NCBI GenBank assembly: GCA_029215795.1
Contig: JARDYH010000005.1
Coordinates: 11,254,001-11,318,000, forward strand
Length of the DNA: 64,000 nt
Source: Anniella stebbinsi
Lineage: Eukaryota; Chordata; Lepidosauria; Squamata; Anniellidae
Direction: 5' to 3'
Part shown: one piece after another, positions 52,348 to 64,000 of the stretch
How the letters are laid out: every line of letters starts with the position of its first letter
Numbering within the stretch: position 1 is the stretch's first letter
Translations under genes and position numbers: made by a program
Notes under the pieces: generated by a model
The model's database searches: none
What the model was told of the DNA's origin: nothing
What the model saw: the letters and a program-made list of their open reading frames with translations, nothing else

Positions 52348-52673
52348 GTAAGCGCGAGGGGAATGGGGGGGGAGGGGGATACTTACTTGCTGCGGGGGAG
52401 GGGGGGCTTTCGTTTTCTATATTTGAGCCTTGGTTTGTCCTTAAAGCTGAGCGTGGATGAGTGGGTGGCAGGGTGGGGGTGATCCTTGGTCTCGGTTTGC
52501 ACCTCTAGCAAGGGAAGTCTTGCTCAATGGTTAAGGGAAAGAGTGTGCATCAGGAACATCTAGGTTCAATATTCCGTATTTGGGAGAGTGGAGTCCAGGG
52601 GTTAGAGCAGTACACCCACACGAATGCTGTCTCTTTGGGGAGAGAAATATGTGGTTTCTGGTGAGGATTTAAG

Positions 52674-52693
52674 TGTGTGTGTGTGTGTGTGTC
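52674..52693. repeat. TG microsatellite
   Basis: About 10 GT units in FGD1 intron 1. Confidence 0.9.
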
Positions 52694-55600
52694 CACACGT
52701 AGAAGCTCGGGGTAAAATAGCTCCGTCAAATGTGGATTTTTCATCGGTGTCTTTTGCAGCAGCTTGGGATCACTATGGCTCTTAAAATTAGAGTGGGTCG
52801 CTTTTCTTTCTTCCGCCTTATCTTGCAAAACGTTGTCCCTCCTAAAACTAACCCAGAGTGGCTGGATTACAGGAGGAACTATGCAGCCTGCTTTGTAGTC
52901 TTCTGCCCCATCACGCTTACAGTGGTAGTGCAGCCCTCCTTTCTGTCCACCCTTTCTTACCCTTCCTATAGTCGCCTATAGCCTATTATTCTAGTTTTCT
53001 TGTACCCCTGCCATTCTGATTCTTTGCTTTTCAAATCCCCAAAGCCTCATCAAGCCCAAGAAGGCAGCTTTTGAAACAAAGAGGAATACAGTTAAATTGT
53101 AATGGAGGAGGTTCAGAAGATGCGGAGGGGGTGCAAGAACATCAGTTTCCGAGCCTGTGTGCTCTACGTCCATTCCAGCATCTTGAGTAATACTTCTGAT
53201 TCCTCCAAGGAAAATCCAGTTACCTTGCTTTATTTCAGATGTTCGGAATTCTAATTCCACTTGCATTATTTGCAAATATTTTTTCTAGATCTAATGCAGG
53301 CAATTTTCCCATTCTGTTGTTACCCTGATTGGAGACCACTTTCTCCACGCTGAATCCACCTGATATGGACTTGGCCGAAGCTGCACTGGTGGAACTCTCT
53401 GCCACTTGGCCACACCAGGGCTCAAGCGTATTTAACATACAATAATTTTAGACTCCAAGGGCCGCGTATGATGCTAGCTTGGGGGTTGGAGGCCACATGA
53501 ATGTGCACACATATGCATAACACACCAGCAGTCTTGATTCAGATAGCTCTTTCCTTGCTGTTGGCAGTGGTGGGTGGGGAAAGAACACTGTATGGAAATT
53601 TCGGGGAGAAGCTACAAGCAGCAGGGGATTTGGTGGGGTGGGTAGGGTGCTCTTGGAGGCCCACTGTGAAGGCTTTGGAGGGGGCCGCAGGTTGTGGACC
53701 TCTGGTTTAGCAAGATTAATACAGAAGGGCTTGGTCATATCTCTTGACTACTCATAGATGGAATCAAATTTTAAGCCAGGATTTGATGCCCTTTTTTCTG
53801 AATCTGGTCCCAAACTGCATCCTATCAAGATGCAAGTGTGAAATGTGAAAAGAGGCGGATAGGTGTGTGTCCTCTCCTTTCCCGCCTCCCCCTCCTCTGC
53901 CTGCTGTGAAGAATCTCACACGGGATACTGACACATTTGAGTCACCCTGGCAAGTTTGGTATTCTTAGAAACACTCTTGAGAAAAGCTATTGGAGGGGGG
54001 GGGGGGAGGGAAGGAAGATTCCTAAGAAAGAAAGAAGTAAATAGCCTTCCTTCACAGTGGCTGAAAATATAACCAAAGAATGGGCCCTTTTTCTTCAACC
54101 CCACCCTCCCCCTTCTTTGGGCACTGGCTCTTCAAAAGTGTCACATTATCATGCCTGTTTCCTTCATGGCTTCAGGCAACAGTCTTTAGTAGGAAGGTGG
54201 TGCTTCCTAGTGGCTAGAGAAGGATGCCTGCGGGCCTGGATAATTGACTTCTGTGTTTAGCTGTAAAAAAAGGGAATGGAATGGGGTCTAAAAGTGGATG
54301 TTTTCTGGCCCCGGTTTTGTGCCCTGAGGCGCTGTTCCCATCCCCGCCTCTTTCCTTTGTTGATTCAGACTAGGATAAGCTTTGTGCCTTTTTTTTGTTT
54401 TTTTACTCTGTGCCTAAGCCAGCACCTGGTGGGACCGAGAATCTGTTAGGGAGAATGCTGCCACAGTGCAGAGAAACTGTACAGACACAAGCTCCTCAAT
54501 TGTAAAATCCATTCGGTTTTGGTTTAAGCACTGGTTCCTCTCCCATTTGTAGGAATCTGCTAGGCTGCGTTATTGTCATTGTTGTTGCAATAGCTCCTAT
54601 GCGTCCCTTCTTTTTCTTCCCTCCCAAGTGCGATTTGCCCATTAGGATATACTTCCCTCCTTGTGTTGGGGAGAGAGACCAGGAATCCTAGCTCCCAGCC
54701 CTCCCTTCTTTCATATCATGGACCCGCCCACTTCTCCCTTGAGCAAAAGGTGGGAAGGAAACATCAGGCTAAACTGAACAGGGGGTCATGTTGGCTGCCT
54801 CAGTGATCCAGGCCAGGATTGTTGGGTGGCTGTGACATGAAAATGATATAGGGGTGTGAAAGGCAGACTGTTGGGGAGGAGGTGGGTAACTCCTGTTATG
54901 TCAGACTCTCTAGCCCCATGTATTTTACCTTCTTTCAGCACAGAATTGCTAAGGAGACCCAGACGGATCTACCCTATTCTTAAAGATTGTGCCTACATGT
55001 GTGTCTGCCTGCAGTTGTGCTTCCATCTTGCAATCCAGATTTTCAGCCACAAAGGAAGCCTTGGTTTGCTGCTTCCAACAGGAGTTGGCTGACTTTGCAT
55101 TGCTTGAAAACAACATGCCCTGCTTGAAAGGGCATTTTGGATTTCCTGTTGGAAATCCTGGCTTCTTCAGGAGGCAGCAGGGCATAGTGGTTATATGTGA
55201 TTGGGAAACAGACAGGACTCCTGTGGGCTCTCTCCCCAGTTACCTTCAGTCTGATATAGGTCAGAGCAGAAGGACTTGGGAGCTGAGTCGGTGGTTCTGG
55301 AAAGGGGCAGGAATCTTGCGGTGAAAAGAGGAGGGCTGGCTGATTGGATTTATAGTTTCTGCATGGAGACTGGAAGTGAAGTGGTAGGATTCAATTTTTT
55401 TTAGAGGGGGTATCAGGTGTGTTCAAAACGGATGTTTAGATGCTCTGTACATTGTGGTTGAAGGAGAAACTTGAGTTCTTTTCTACCAGGTGCTGGCCAT
55501 CTTTGTCCCATGCCCACTTCTCCCACCCGAAGCAATGGTTCTGTCTCTGATCTCCTCCCCCATCCTCCTTCATTACAAAGCCCTGAAGAACGCTGCTGGG

Positions 55601-56092
55601 TTGACATAAAAGCAAAGCCACATCCTGGCTCCAGGGAAACCCACAAGGGGACTATCTGAGGGCCAGAGCCTGGCTCAGGATGGGATAGGAAGGCCTCGTC
55701 CTTCTAATCCAGCCTGTGGGTTAGACCCAGTAAAGTTTAAGGAGACCAGGAGCTCAGGACTCATTGGCTCCTGGTTAGAGGAGCACAGGGGTTCTAAAAA
55801 CAAAGAAAGCTGCAGCAAGCTCTCCAAAGCAATTCAAATCAAGGCTTAGGTGTAGTTTAACTGAGCAATTCATCCGTCAGTGCTTTCTCTTGTCTTTGCG
55901 GCACATTTATAAAAGAAAAAAGGACTTCAAGCCTAAAACAAAGGCTAAAAATAGGACTATCAACTTATTAAAGACTTTTGAGTACAACACACAACTGGTT
56001 TGTTATTTAAATTTAAATATGCACATTACAAAACTTCTAGTGTGTTTTTGAGATATTTAAAGAAACCTGAGGTCACTTACAGTTTCATAAAC

Positions 56093-56178
56093 CAAAGCTG
56101 CAGTCCTGCAGACATTTGCCTGGGTGTAAGTCCTATTGAATTAAATGGGAGTTACTTTTGAGTAGACATGTGTAGGCT
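56093..56178 (+). repeat. Dispersed repeat family G copy
   Basis: CTGCAGTCCTGCAGACATTT, GTGTAAGTCCTATTGAATTA, AATGGGAGTTACTTTTGAGT and AGACATGTGTAGGCTAC. A partly palindromic family (GTAAGTCC..GGGAGTTAC). Confidence 0.6.
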
Positions 56179-58590
56179 ACTGTTCATTGTTAGACACAAA
56201 AGCCATCTTTAATACTTCTTTTCTCATTCCCTATTACAGTAGTATACTGGACACAAAAAGCCTCAAAAATAATCAAGAGTACTGTTAGCTCCACAGATTA
56301 AGCCATGGGATGGCCAGTCTGAAAGCTTTTATTGGATAATCTATTGATTAAAGTTTGCAACCCTGTGAGGGAAAAAAATGTCTGAAGAATTTTCCCACCC
56401 TTCTGTAGCACTGCCAGACCAACAGGAGAGATCCTTGTAGTCTATATTCTTAGTGGTAGGAGATGGGATCAGGATAAAGGATAGAGTTCTGACTCTTGGC
56501 CCATTTAAATCCCAAAACTTGGGGATCCATGCTTCCTTTGGTGTTTTCTTGTGCCCCCCCCCCACATAGTCATAATAAGATGATGGATGAGCGTGGGGGA
56601 AAGTAAGACTTTTAACTGGAGAGCTCGGGTTTAGAGCAGCTGTGCATCAAATTTGGGAGTGACTGGAGGAAAGCACAAAAGTCTTATGATAAGGCACTTT
56701 GGAGGATGCCTGAAGCAAGAGGTTTCCGGTATCATTAAGGGTGGCAAAGCGGCAGATGGGCAGATGTGACTTGCGGAGCGCAATCAGCTGGAAAGTTCTC
56801 CTGCCTAAGCTTCTGAAATGAATGGGAATGAATTCACTTCAGTGGCATTTGTGCAGGAGAACTTCCTGTTGGATTGTGCCCCTTCTCGAAGAGTGAGTAG
56901 GGGGCTTGTTCTACCTTGGGCACTGAAATGTCTTGAGCGAGTCCCGACAGTGTGTGGGCTAGCAAGGAAATCAAGGGGACCTTGGGGAGATTCCTGCCGC
57001 CTTGCCTTTGCCTGCCCTCTCATCGGGCCGGCCCCACCATATTTTTCCATCCATCTGGGTGAGAAGAACTATCTTTAGAAAGGGGCCGGGCTGGGGAGCT
57101 CTGGGGCTGTAGTTCACTGTGTCAGCAGCAGCAGCTGCCAGGCTCTGAGTGGGGAGGGGAAGCCTAGGCTTGAGCGGGGAAAGAACTCTAGTTTGGGAGT
57201 GAAAGAAGGCCATTGAGGGGTGTATGTTGTTTGCTAATGACCGGATCCTGAGGCTTGCTGTGCCAGCAAATAAAATAATTTCGGATGGGGCGTACTAATA
57301 GCTGTTCCGGTGCTGCGTCATTGTGATGTTCTGCTGGCACTGCAGGAAATTAACGGCAGCGTTGGGGCTGTTATCCTGACTATCAATGTAGTGAAAGGGG
57401 TTTGGGGGAGTAAGTTTGCCTAGGTTTTCTCCCCAGCTCCCTGTGCTAAATTGCTTGCTGTAAGATGATTCCGGGCTGACTAACAGAAGCATTGCTTTAC
57501 AAAATGCACAGATAACTGCTGGAAATGACTAACAAGTACCGCAAGGATCAAGGATGGTTTCTAGCATAGATGGCTGTAAGAAAAGGGATTTCTTTTCAAT
57601 GGCTGTTACCTTTGGCAAACTTCCTAGGCTCTTCCAACTGATCCAGCAGATGACTTCCAAATATGTGCAGGAATCAGCAGCTGCCAGGACCCTCCGAGAT
57701 GGCTGGATCTGGGCCACCATTTAAATTTCCCATAATGCCCCACACAAATGCTATGTGGGGCAATGTGGGTAATTAAAATAGAGGTTCGCTCACAGCTACA
57801 GCTTGTAGCATATATCTGCTGTGGGGGAGAGGTGCTGTTGTAAGAAGGGCCCCCCTCAGACCTGAGGCCAGCCCTTCATATGTGCACATGGATTCTGCAC
57901 CCATCTAAATCCTGCAACAACTAAACCCAAACTGTTTTAGCAGAAAAACAACAACATGATGACCAAGAAGATCTGCCTGTATAATAAACATAATTGAACA
58001 GGAACCTATAAATAGCTAGGTGCTGTACAAGAGTGAAATCAAAAATAGGCCCTGCCCACAGCTCTACAGTCTGTAAAGTCATGAGACAGGAGGAAGAGAA
58101 AACGAGAAGATACAAATGGGGAAAATTTATAACTGTTTCCAAGGGATTAATGATCAAATAATTCTTTGACATTGGGGGAAGGGCTAGAGATGAATGGAAG
58201 GACTGCAGTTGGAGGCAGGTTGTGGAGGTTGTGGTCCCATCCCACCCTGCAATGGAGGGAGCAACTGCACTAGCTGATCTGGGTTCATGGCCAGGACAAC
58301 ACTACGCCCCATCAGTGCATACACAACAATGCCATAGGGCCGCAACGTATGAACCCCAGTAGCATAGGCAGAAAGCACTGAGCTCCCAAGAGACCCTAGG
58401 CAGCCCTGTAGGAAATGCTCTGAGACCCCAAAAAGTACACTTGTGATTACAAGCACCCAGCCTCAGGGCCCAATCAACTCCCCCTCGCCTGGTAACCAAT
58501 GGGACCAATCCCACCCATCACCACCTGCTAGTTCACCTGTTAAGTGTGCGTGACATGAAGCCAGAGAGAGAGAGATCATCTGAGTTGGGG

Positions 58591-58715
58591 ATAGGAAACG
58601 TGGTGCCCTTCAGATGCCTTTGATTACAACTTCTGCTAGTCCCAGCAAGGATGGCCAATGGTAAATGATTATGGGAGTTGTAGTCCTCAAAATCTGGAGG
58701 ATACCAGGTTGCCTG
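58591..58715. mobile_element. Family H palindromic repeat
   Basis: GTGGTGCCCTTCAGATGCCT, GATTACAACTTCTGCTAGTC, CCAGCAAGGATGGCCAATGG, TTATGGGAGTTGTAGTCCTC and AAAATCTGGAGGATACCAGG. Confidence 0.6.
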
Positions 58716-59458
58716 GTCTCGCTCGTTGTGCCGGCTCCAGCTTCTTTAGGGCCCTTGGGCAATGCACCCTCAACGGACCCCCTTCCTCGGTGAGCCTACC
58801 TTCTCACCACCATTGTCTTGCTCCTCAGCCTCTTTCTTCTCTTTGCTGCCGCTTGCTTGCTTGACAGGCAGAGAGCCAGAGAGCAAGCAGGCAGTGGCAT
58901 CTCCTCCTCCTCCTCCCCACCATTGTTGTCTCGGCCCATGTGACAGGCGGGCGAACAAGCAGTTTGCAAACGAGAAAGAGAAGAAGAGAAGGAATTCCTG
59001 CTATATGGTGGGTGCCCAGCTGGTACCCGACCATGCCTACCATTGACATTTCCCCTGACTCCCTGTCAGAGCTTGTCTGCTTACAAGATATCCTGTGGTC
59101 CATCATAACATCAGGTTTGGGGATGTTGTTGGCGTTGTTGACGTGGGCACAGCTTTTACAAAAATCTCCCCCACCTGCTATCAACGGGAGAGTGCTTTGT
59201 GTGTATCTCCTGTGTCCAGGGCGGCTGTAAGGTTGTGTCATCGAAATGAAGGAGTATAGGATGTGGCACAAATGTGCTCCTCCCCCATGTCACCGTTGCC
59301 CCGCCCATGACTCCGCCCCATTTTAGCTGTTCTGCCAACATATTGGGGAGTTCCACACATCCCATAATAATTTAGAGTGTAAGCTGCTCAGGGCAGAAGC
59401 CTGTCCTTCACTCATATTACAATGAAAACACACTCCTGTCATTTTATGAACAACAGTA

Positions 59459-59809
59459 GGCTGACCATATGAAAAGGAGGACAGGGCTCATGTAACTTTA
59501 ACAGTTGTAAGGAGGACAGGGCTCATGTAACTTTAACAGTTGTAGAGAAGAGGGAATTTCAGCCGGAGTCATTTGTATGCAATTAGTTCCTGGTGAAACT
59601 CCCTCTTCATCATAGCAGTTAAAGTTGCAGAGGCCCTGGCTTCTTTTGTATATGGTCACTCTAGTATAGCTCCTGCAACTTTAACTGTTGTGATGAAGAG
59701 GGAATATCACCAGGAACTAATTGCATACAAATGACACTGGCTGAAATTCCCTTTTCTCTACAACTGTTAAAGTTACAGGAGCCCTGTCCTCCTTTTCATA
59801 TGGTCAGCC
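59459..59809 (+). mobile_element. Palindromic MITE family A, copy 9, with internal tandem duplication
   Basis: 351 bp with TA on both sides. The left arm carries a direct duplication of about 35 bp (AAGGAGGACAGGGCTCATGT through AACAGTTGT, units near 59473 and 59508), which explains the extra length over the 316-bp norm. Plus-orientation centre. Confidence 0.8.
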
Positions 59810-61311
59810 TAAACAACATCACCCGTTTACATTTAACCAGCCGCTATCTCCATGCTTTCAGGATTTGACCAGGAACTATATGACTCTTGATATGTGGAGA
59901 CCTGTTCTAGATCTGTTCTGTACTAACTGTAGAGTGGCGGGGGAGAAAGACACCTGGCAATACTGATAGGACCTGAAATTTAGCCTAGTCAAAATGCCAT
60001 GCCAGAATCCCATTATTCTAGTGGGCTAGGAGGTGGGGATTCCTTCTTTTTCCTAACAGCTCCTGTTATTCTAGGCTAGGCTCTTTGATTAAGCCTTTTT
60101 CCTTCTGCTGCCTCCTACTTCCTATTTTGTGGGATGGAAAGGGTTAACCCACCCCTCCACACATACAACAGAGCAGGGTGAGGGCAGGATACATCCTGCT
60201 GCACCACCCACATTTGGCGTCTCTTCCCCTCCCTCCAACCTTTTTCCTTTTGCAGAACCCTTAATACATTCCATATGGGCCCATCATGTGCACAGAAGCT
60301 TCCGAGAGCCCTGGGGCTGAAGTTGCTGGTGGGATGGACTAGCAAAGGATCCTGAATCACCCCTAACCACCCCTCCTCCTCTGCACCAGCCCCTTAATGC
60401 TCCAGCCCCTTACAGTGTTTCTTGTTTTGAACTGTAGCTGCCGGAGGGAGGGAGGCACTGTAAGCTGATCCATGGATCGTTCTTTGCCCCCACCAAGTAG
60501 TGCTTATCCTGGGCGTATTCCAGGATTGTTCTTATGTGCTCAGATTCTGTTTAGTATTTTATCGGCAGATGGAACGCTGGGGGTCAGCAAGTTCTCAAAT
60601 TTTGTTTTGGGGTGGGGTGGGGGAGACTCCTGAAGAGACTGCTGTATAGCCACTGTTCCTAGGTTTACCATGCAGAGTTATTAAGCCCTGCTGGAGCTGT
60701 TGAGCTTGTCTGCTTTAATTTAATGGGATACACTTTCCTCTTCCCAGGTCCGAGAACCTGAATCCAGGGGGCCTCATACATTCTGGGTAGTGGACGTTAA
60801 GCGGCCAGACTGCCATCATGTCTCTTGTCCCTGCTTGGAATTGGTGCCCTGTAATTTTTGCAAGCAGGCCTTTAATTTGCTGCAAGCTGGACATGGTTTG
60901 AGTGAGAGAGAAAAAGAGAGGCTTGTAGGGTGGAGTCAGGAGGTGGACTGCAACCAGCTCAGATTTTTAAGTAAAGGAGGATATTGCCAAGGCTGAGTGC
61001 TGAAATGCCAAACTCCTTGGACTGAGTGGGAAAAGCCCCAAAACCTAGTATTCCTGAGCCAGCTAAACTCTTTGCCCTGGGTCTAGTTTGCTTTTCCTTT
61101 TGACTACGTGGTGGCTCAAAAGTAGCAGGAGTTTGTGTTATTTTCAGTGCCGGTGGAAGGCTTGGAAAGTAGACAAAGCCCAGCAATAACTTTGCAACAT
61201 CTTTTGCATGATAGTCATGCAGGTTGTGTGTGTGAGTGTTTAGATTCTGTCAAAATGGACGCAACACATTCTAATTAAATTCATATGGATTATTTATGCC
61301 TTAAGTCCCGT

Positions 61312-61398
61312 TAGCCTGCAATCCTATACACACGTACCTAGAAGTACGGTTCACTGAACTCAGTGAAATTTAGTTCTGAGTAGATTTCTATAGGATTG
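61312..61398 (+). repeat. Dispersed repeat family G copy
   Basis: GCCTGCAATCCTATACACAC, CACTGAACTCAGTGAAATTT, AGTTCTGAGTAGATTTCTAT and AGGATTGCACTG. Both ends visible and inverted (TGCAATCCTATA and TATAGGATTGCA), so the family is palindromic. Confidence 0.65.
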
Positions 61399-64000
61399 CA
61401 CTGTCAACCATCTTATACTCTATGGAACATTCTGTAGTGGATTTTCCCTGATGCTTTCAGTGCATGTTTATGGCTGGTGTAGGGCTTTTCATCTACACCA
61501 GTGTTTCCAAGGTTGTAAATGGGTGCTAATTGTATTTCCATTTATTTATTGCATTTATATCCTGCCTCAATTAACACAGAGTAGAAAGGTGTGATCTTAT
61601 GCAAGTGGCGAATCAGAGAAAGAGAGCCTGATTCAGTGGAAGCTTTTCCAGTGAGTCTCCCCCAAAGTTAAGAAAATGGTTGGTGCTTCATTTCTGAAAA
61701 AAAGAGGTGATGGTACTTGCTTCAGAGAAGTTTTCCTCAATCCTAAATTTGGGGACAGTCTAAGTGCTGGTTACACAGTGGTGAGGGAAAGGCAACTCGG
61801 CACATGCTTGGGAGCAGGATGATGATGATGATTATACCACATCTTTCCAGCACTGGTATTGAAATTGGATTCAAAGGCTGAATGCTGGCCCAAATGGCTA
61901 GGTCCCAGTTAAAACTCCAGGCAGGTCCGGCCTATTCCCACAATCTTAGCTCCTGGAATGCCTTAGCTCCCCCTTCATCCTCCTGCCAACATTGCAAGCC
62001 TCAAAGGCTCACACAGCTCCTTTCCACCTCCTCACACCTTTAGTCATCGTGACCACTGTTTTTAGTCAGACCTCTCCAGGCAGCATGGAAGACGCCCTCA
62101 GTAGACTGCAGATGGTTCCAGACTAGGCTTTTATAGCACCATCACCCTGCCTCATTCATGGAATTTTACAGGGGGTCCAGATGACATCACGTTCTACGCA
62201 CTATCCTCCTGTGTTTTCCTGTTGCTTCTTCTGTCTTTTCCTTTACCATGGGAAATCTGTTTAAAAAGAAACAGTGGAATAGCTGCGCAATGTCTTTTGA
62301 TAGGTAGTGCTAGCCCCTCACCCCCCAGTCTGGAAGTGTCCTTTCTGGATTTCCCTTCTGCCGCAGTCTGCCTGGCATGAAGATTGGGTATGGGCATGTG
62401 ATGCCCCACCAATTGAAACCATGGGATAGAAGATAATCAGCCCTGAGGATAACAGAGAGAAGCCAGGAAGAAGGGGACAAAGGCTTGCAAACAAGATGGG
62501 AAGGAGGTTCTCTTCCTAAGATTCCTCAAATACTTCCACAATTTAAGTAAAATTGCTGTGTCTGTACACAGGATAGGGGCTGCTGTGATTGTTGCAATTT
62601 TTGAGATGGGATTAATTGCTCAAACGCAAATAAAAAAATATCCTGCTTTCTCTAGATCTGCTTGCAAAGGCTGCGATTTGCACTTTTGTTTTATCAGAAA
62701 CTCTTGTGCGGCACTGACAGGGTGTCTTCCTCTCCCGGTTACCTGGTGACAGCCTTATGTAGGTGACTCCTGGACAGATTTGACACAAATACCTCCAGAC
62801 AAATATTAGCTTGGATTGGCGGGCAGGTTGTCTGCTTCTGGGAAACCTCGGGACCTTATCAGTCCTTGGCAGGCTGGGAATGGCCGGTACGTATTCTGTC
62901 TTCCCCTTTCCACCCCCTCTGGGGCATTTCTAATACACTCCCATGTTCAATAACCTTCAGAGCCTTGATGGACTATGTATAGCCCAGTCCTTTCCTCCTT
63001 TCCACGTGGTGAAGATATTACAGACATTACAAAAACATTTTCCAATCCAGGTTTGTTGGTTGAGTGTGGAAATGGAGCTCTTGTGTATCAAGCACATTTC
63101 CCATGTGAGCGGTCTGGGGGATTTTCCTTGTGACCCCTAATGACCCACACTGGGTCTGTGCAGGCTTCTGGGTTCTCTTGACGCCACGCCCCCTGCCTTC
63201 GCCTTATCCATATCGGTGTCTAATCCCTGCTTTGAGACTCATTAATCTGTTTGACTCGGCACATCTTGTGTTACCGGGATGGTAGGTTATGAGTTGGAGC
63301 GGGGAGGGGGAGAAGGAACTTAAAAGCCCTGTGAGAGAGCCTTAGGCTGGAATTACAGTGGGGGAGATTCAGGGGGTCAGGACCCTGGTGCATAAGGAAC
63401 CCCTGCCATCTGTTCCTTTCACTCCACAATACAGATGGCATCAGCATTTTTATGGAACAGGTAACCCGGTGGGGATAGAGCAAGCTGGGTTTCCTATTTC
63501 CGTGGAGTGGTGGGAGGGGGAGGGTGTGCAGGCTTGCCATTTGCCACTTGACCAGCTGCCCCCATTGCCAAAGGTCAGATTTATGTGGAAAGACCCGAGT
63601 GATTCCCCCCTTCCCCCATGACAGTGCTTAACTTCCAGTATTAAGTAGCTCCATCCGTGTGCGGGCCACTTCACATGGTAACATAAGGTCCCTTGCCCCT
63701 AGGAGCTTACACCCTAATTTTCAAAAGAAAGCATGAGCTGGCAAGGGGTGGATTGGAGCTAAGGCAGTTATGCGTACTCAAGCGACGTTGCAGTTGAGGG
63801 TGAGAACTAAAGCGAAAGGGGTCCTGGCTGAAGCGCTGCTCGAAAGTCTTACTTTCTTCCTGGAAGCCCTTCCCCACACTCCTCCCAGAAGTGTGGAGCA
63901 GGTTGTGTTTACTCAGCTACTGAAGGGAGGTGCTCACCTCTGCCTGTCCCAGAATTCAGTGAACCATGCGGTCAGCAGTGTGCTCTGAGGCTAAACCCTC

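Larger units (their letters stand above)
52348..64000 (+). other. FGD1: FGD1 intron 1 (open at right edge)
   Basis: Begins with the donor at 52348 and runs past the window edge. It has fewer recognisable repeats than the region to the left: a TG microsatellite (52674-52693), family G copies (56093-56178, 61312-61398), a family H copy (58591-58715) and one family A element (59459-59809). I found no further FGD1 exon. A long first intron is expected for this gene. Confidence 0.6.

Noticed and set aside
1..64000. CRISPR arrays, bacterial operons, tRNA or rRNA genes
   Set aside because: None seen. The repeated units are dispersed eukaryotic transposons, and the tRNA-like boxes belong to decayed SINE heads.

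Overview
This window looks like a vertebrate nuclear genome, most likely a squamate reptile or another sauropsid. It contains long introns with GT-AG splice sites, CR1-type and L2-type LINE fragments, MIR-like tRNA-derived SINEs, and an unusually dense load of short palindromic DNA-transposon derivatives. I found no bacterial, viral or CRISPR features. The species assignment is inferred from repeat content only.

There are three protein-coding loci. (1) An unrecognised small gene on the + strand has three exons (3636-3807, 7374-7510, 9963-10028). They encode the C-terminal part of a protein with one membrane-spanning segment and an Arg/Ser-rich tail; its 5' exons were not found. (2) GNL3L (nucleostemin-like GTPase) on the - strand is apparently complete: 15 coding exons between 29625 and 11062, 549 codons plus stop, all with compatible splice phases. 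A CpG-rich probable promoter lies at about 30450-30680. (3) The first coding exon of FGD1 (Cdc42 guanine-nucleotide exchange factor) is on the + strand at 52218-52347. The rest of the window, to 64000, is its first intron. The head-to-head order GNL3L(-)/FGD1(+) matches the arrangement known from mammalian Xp11.22, which supports both names. The unknown gene and GNL3L converge tail to tail, with their stop codons about 1 kb apart.

Layout: 1-1180 is a decayed CR1 LINE. 3.6-10.2 kb is the unknown + strand gene. 10.8-30.5 kb is GNL3L with repeat-filled introns. About 31-51.7 kb is a repeat-rich intergenic region. 51.7-52.35 kb is the G-rich 5' end of FGD1. 52.35-64 kb is intron, with fewer recognisable repeats.

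The most unusual content is the set of palindromic repeat families. Family A is a ~316-bp near-perfect hairpin with TA target duplications (8 full copies plus 2 fragments, and two alternative terminal sequences). Family B is a ~95-116-bp hairpin (3 copies). Family D is a 355-bp CpG-rich element with 3-bp target duplications (3 copies, one inside a SINE whose empty site can be reconstructed). Family E has termini containing a TTCAGACAACACG-like core. There is also a single 428-bp palindrome, a TTAA-flanked palindrome nested in a hAT-like element, and two hAT-like elements with 8-bp target duplications. No autonomous transposase gene was seen for any of these, so each would need one acting in trans. 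I see no new multi-gene system here; the repeat families are the part most likely to be undescribed.
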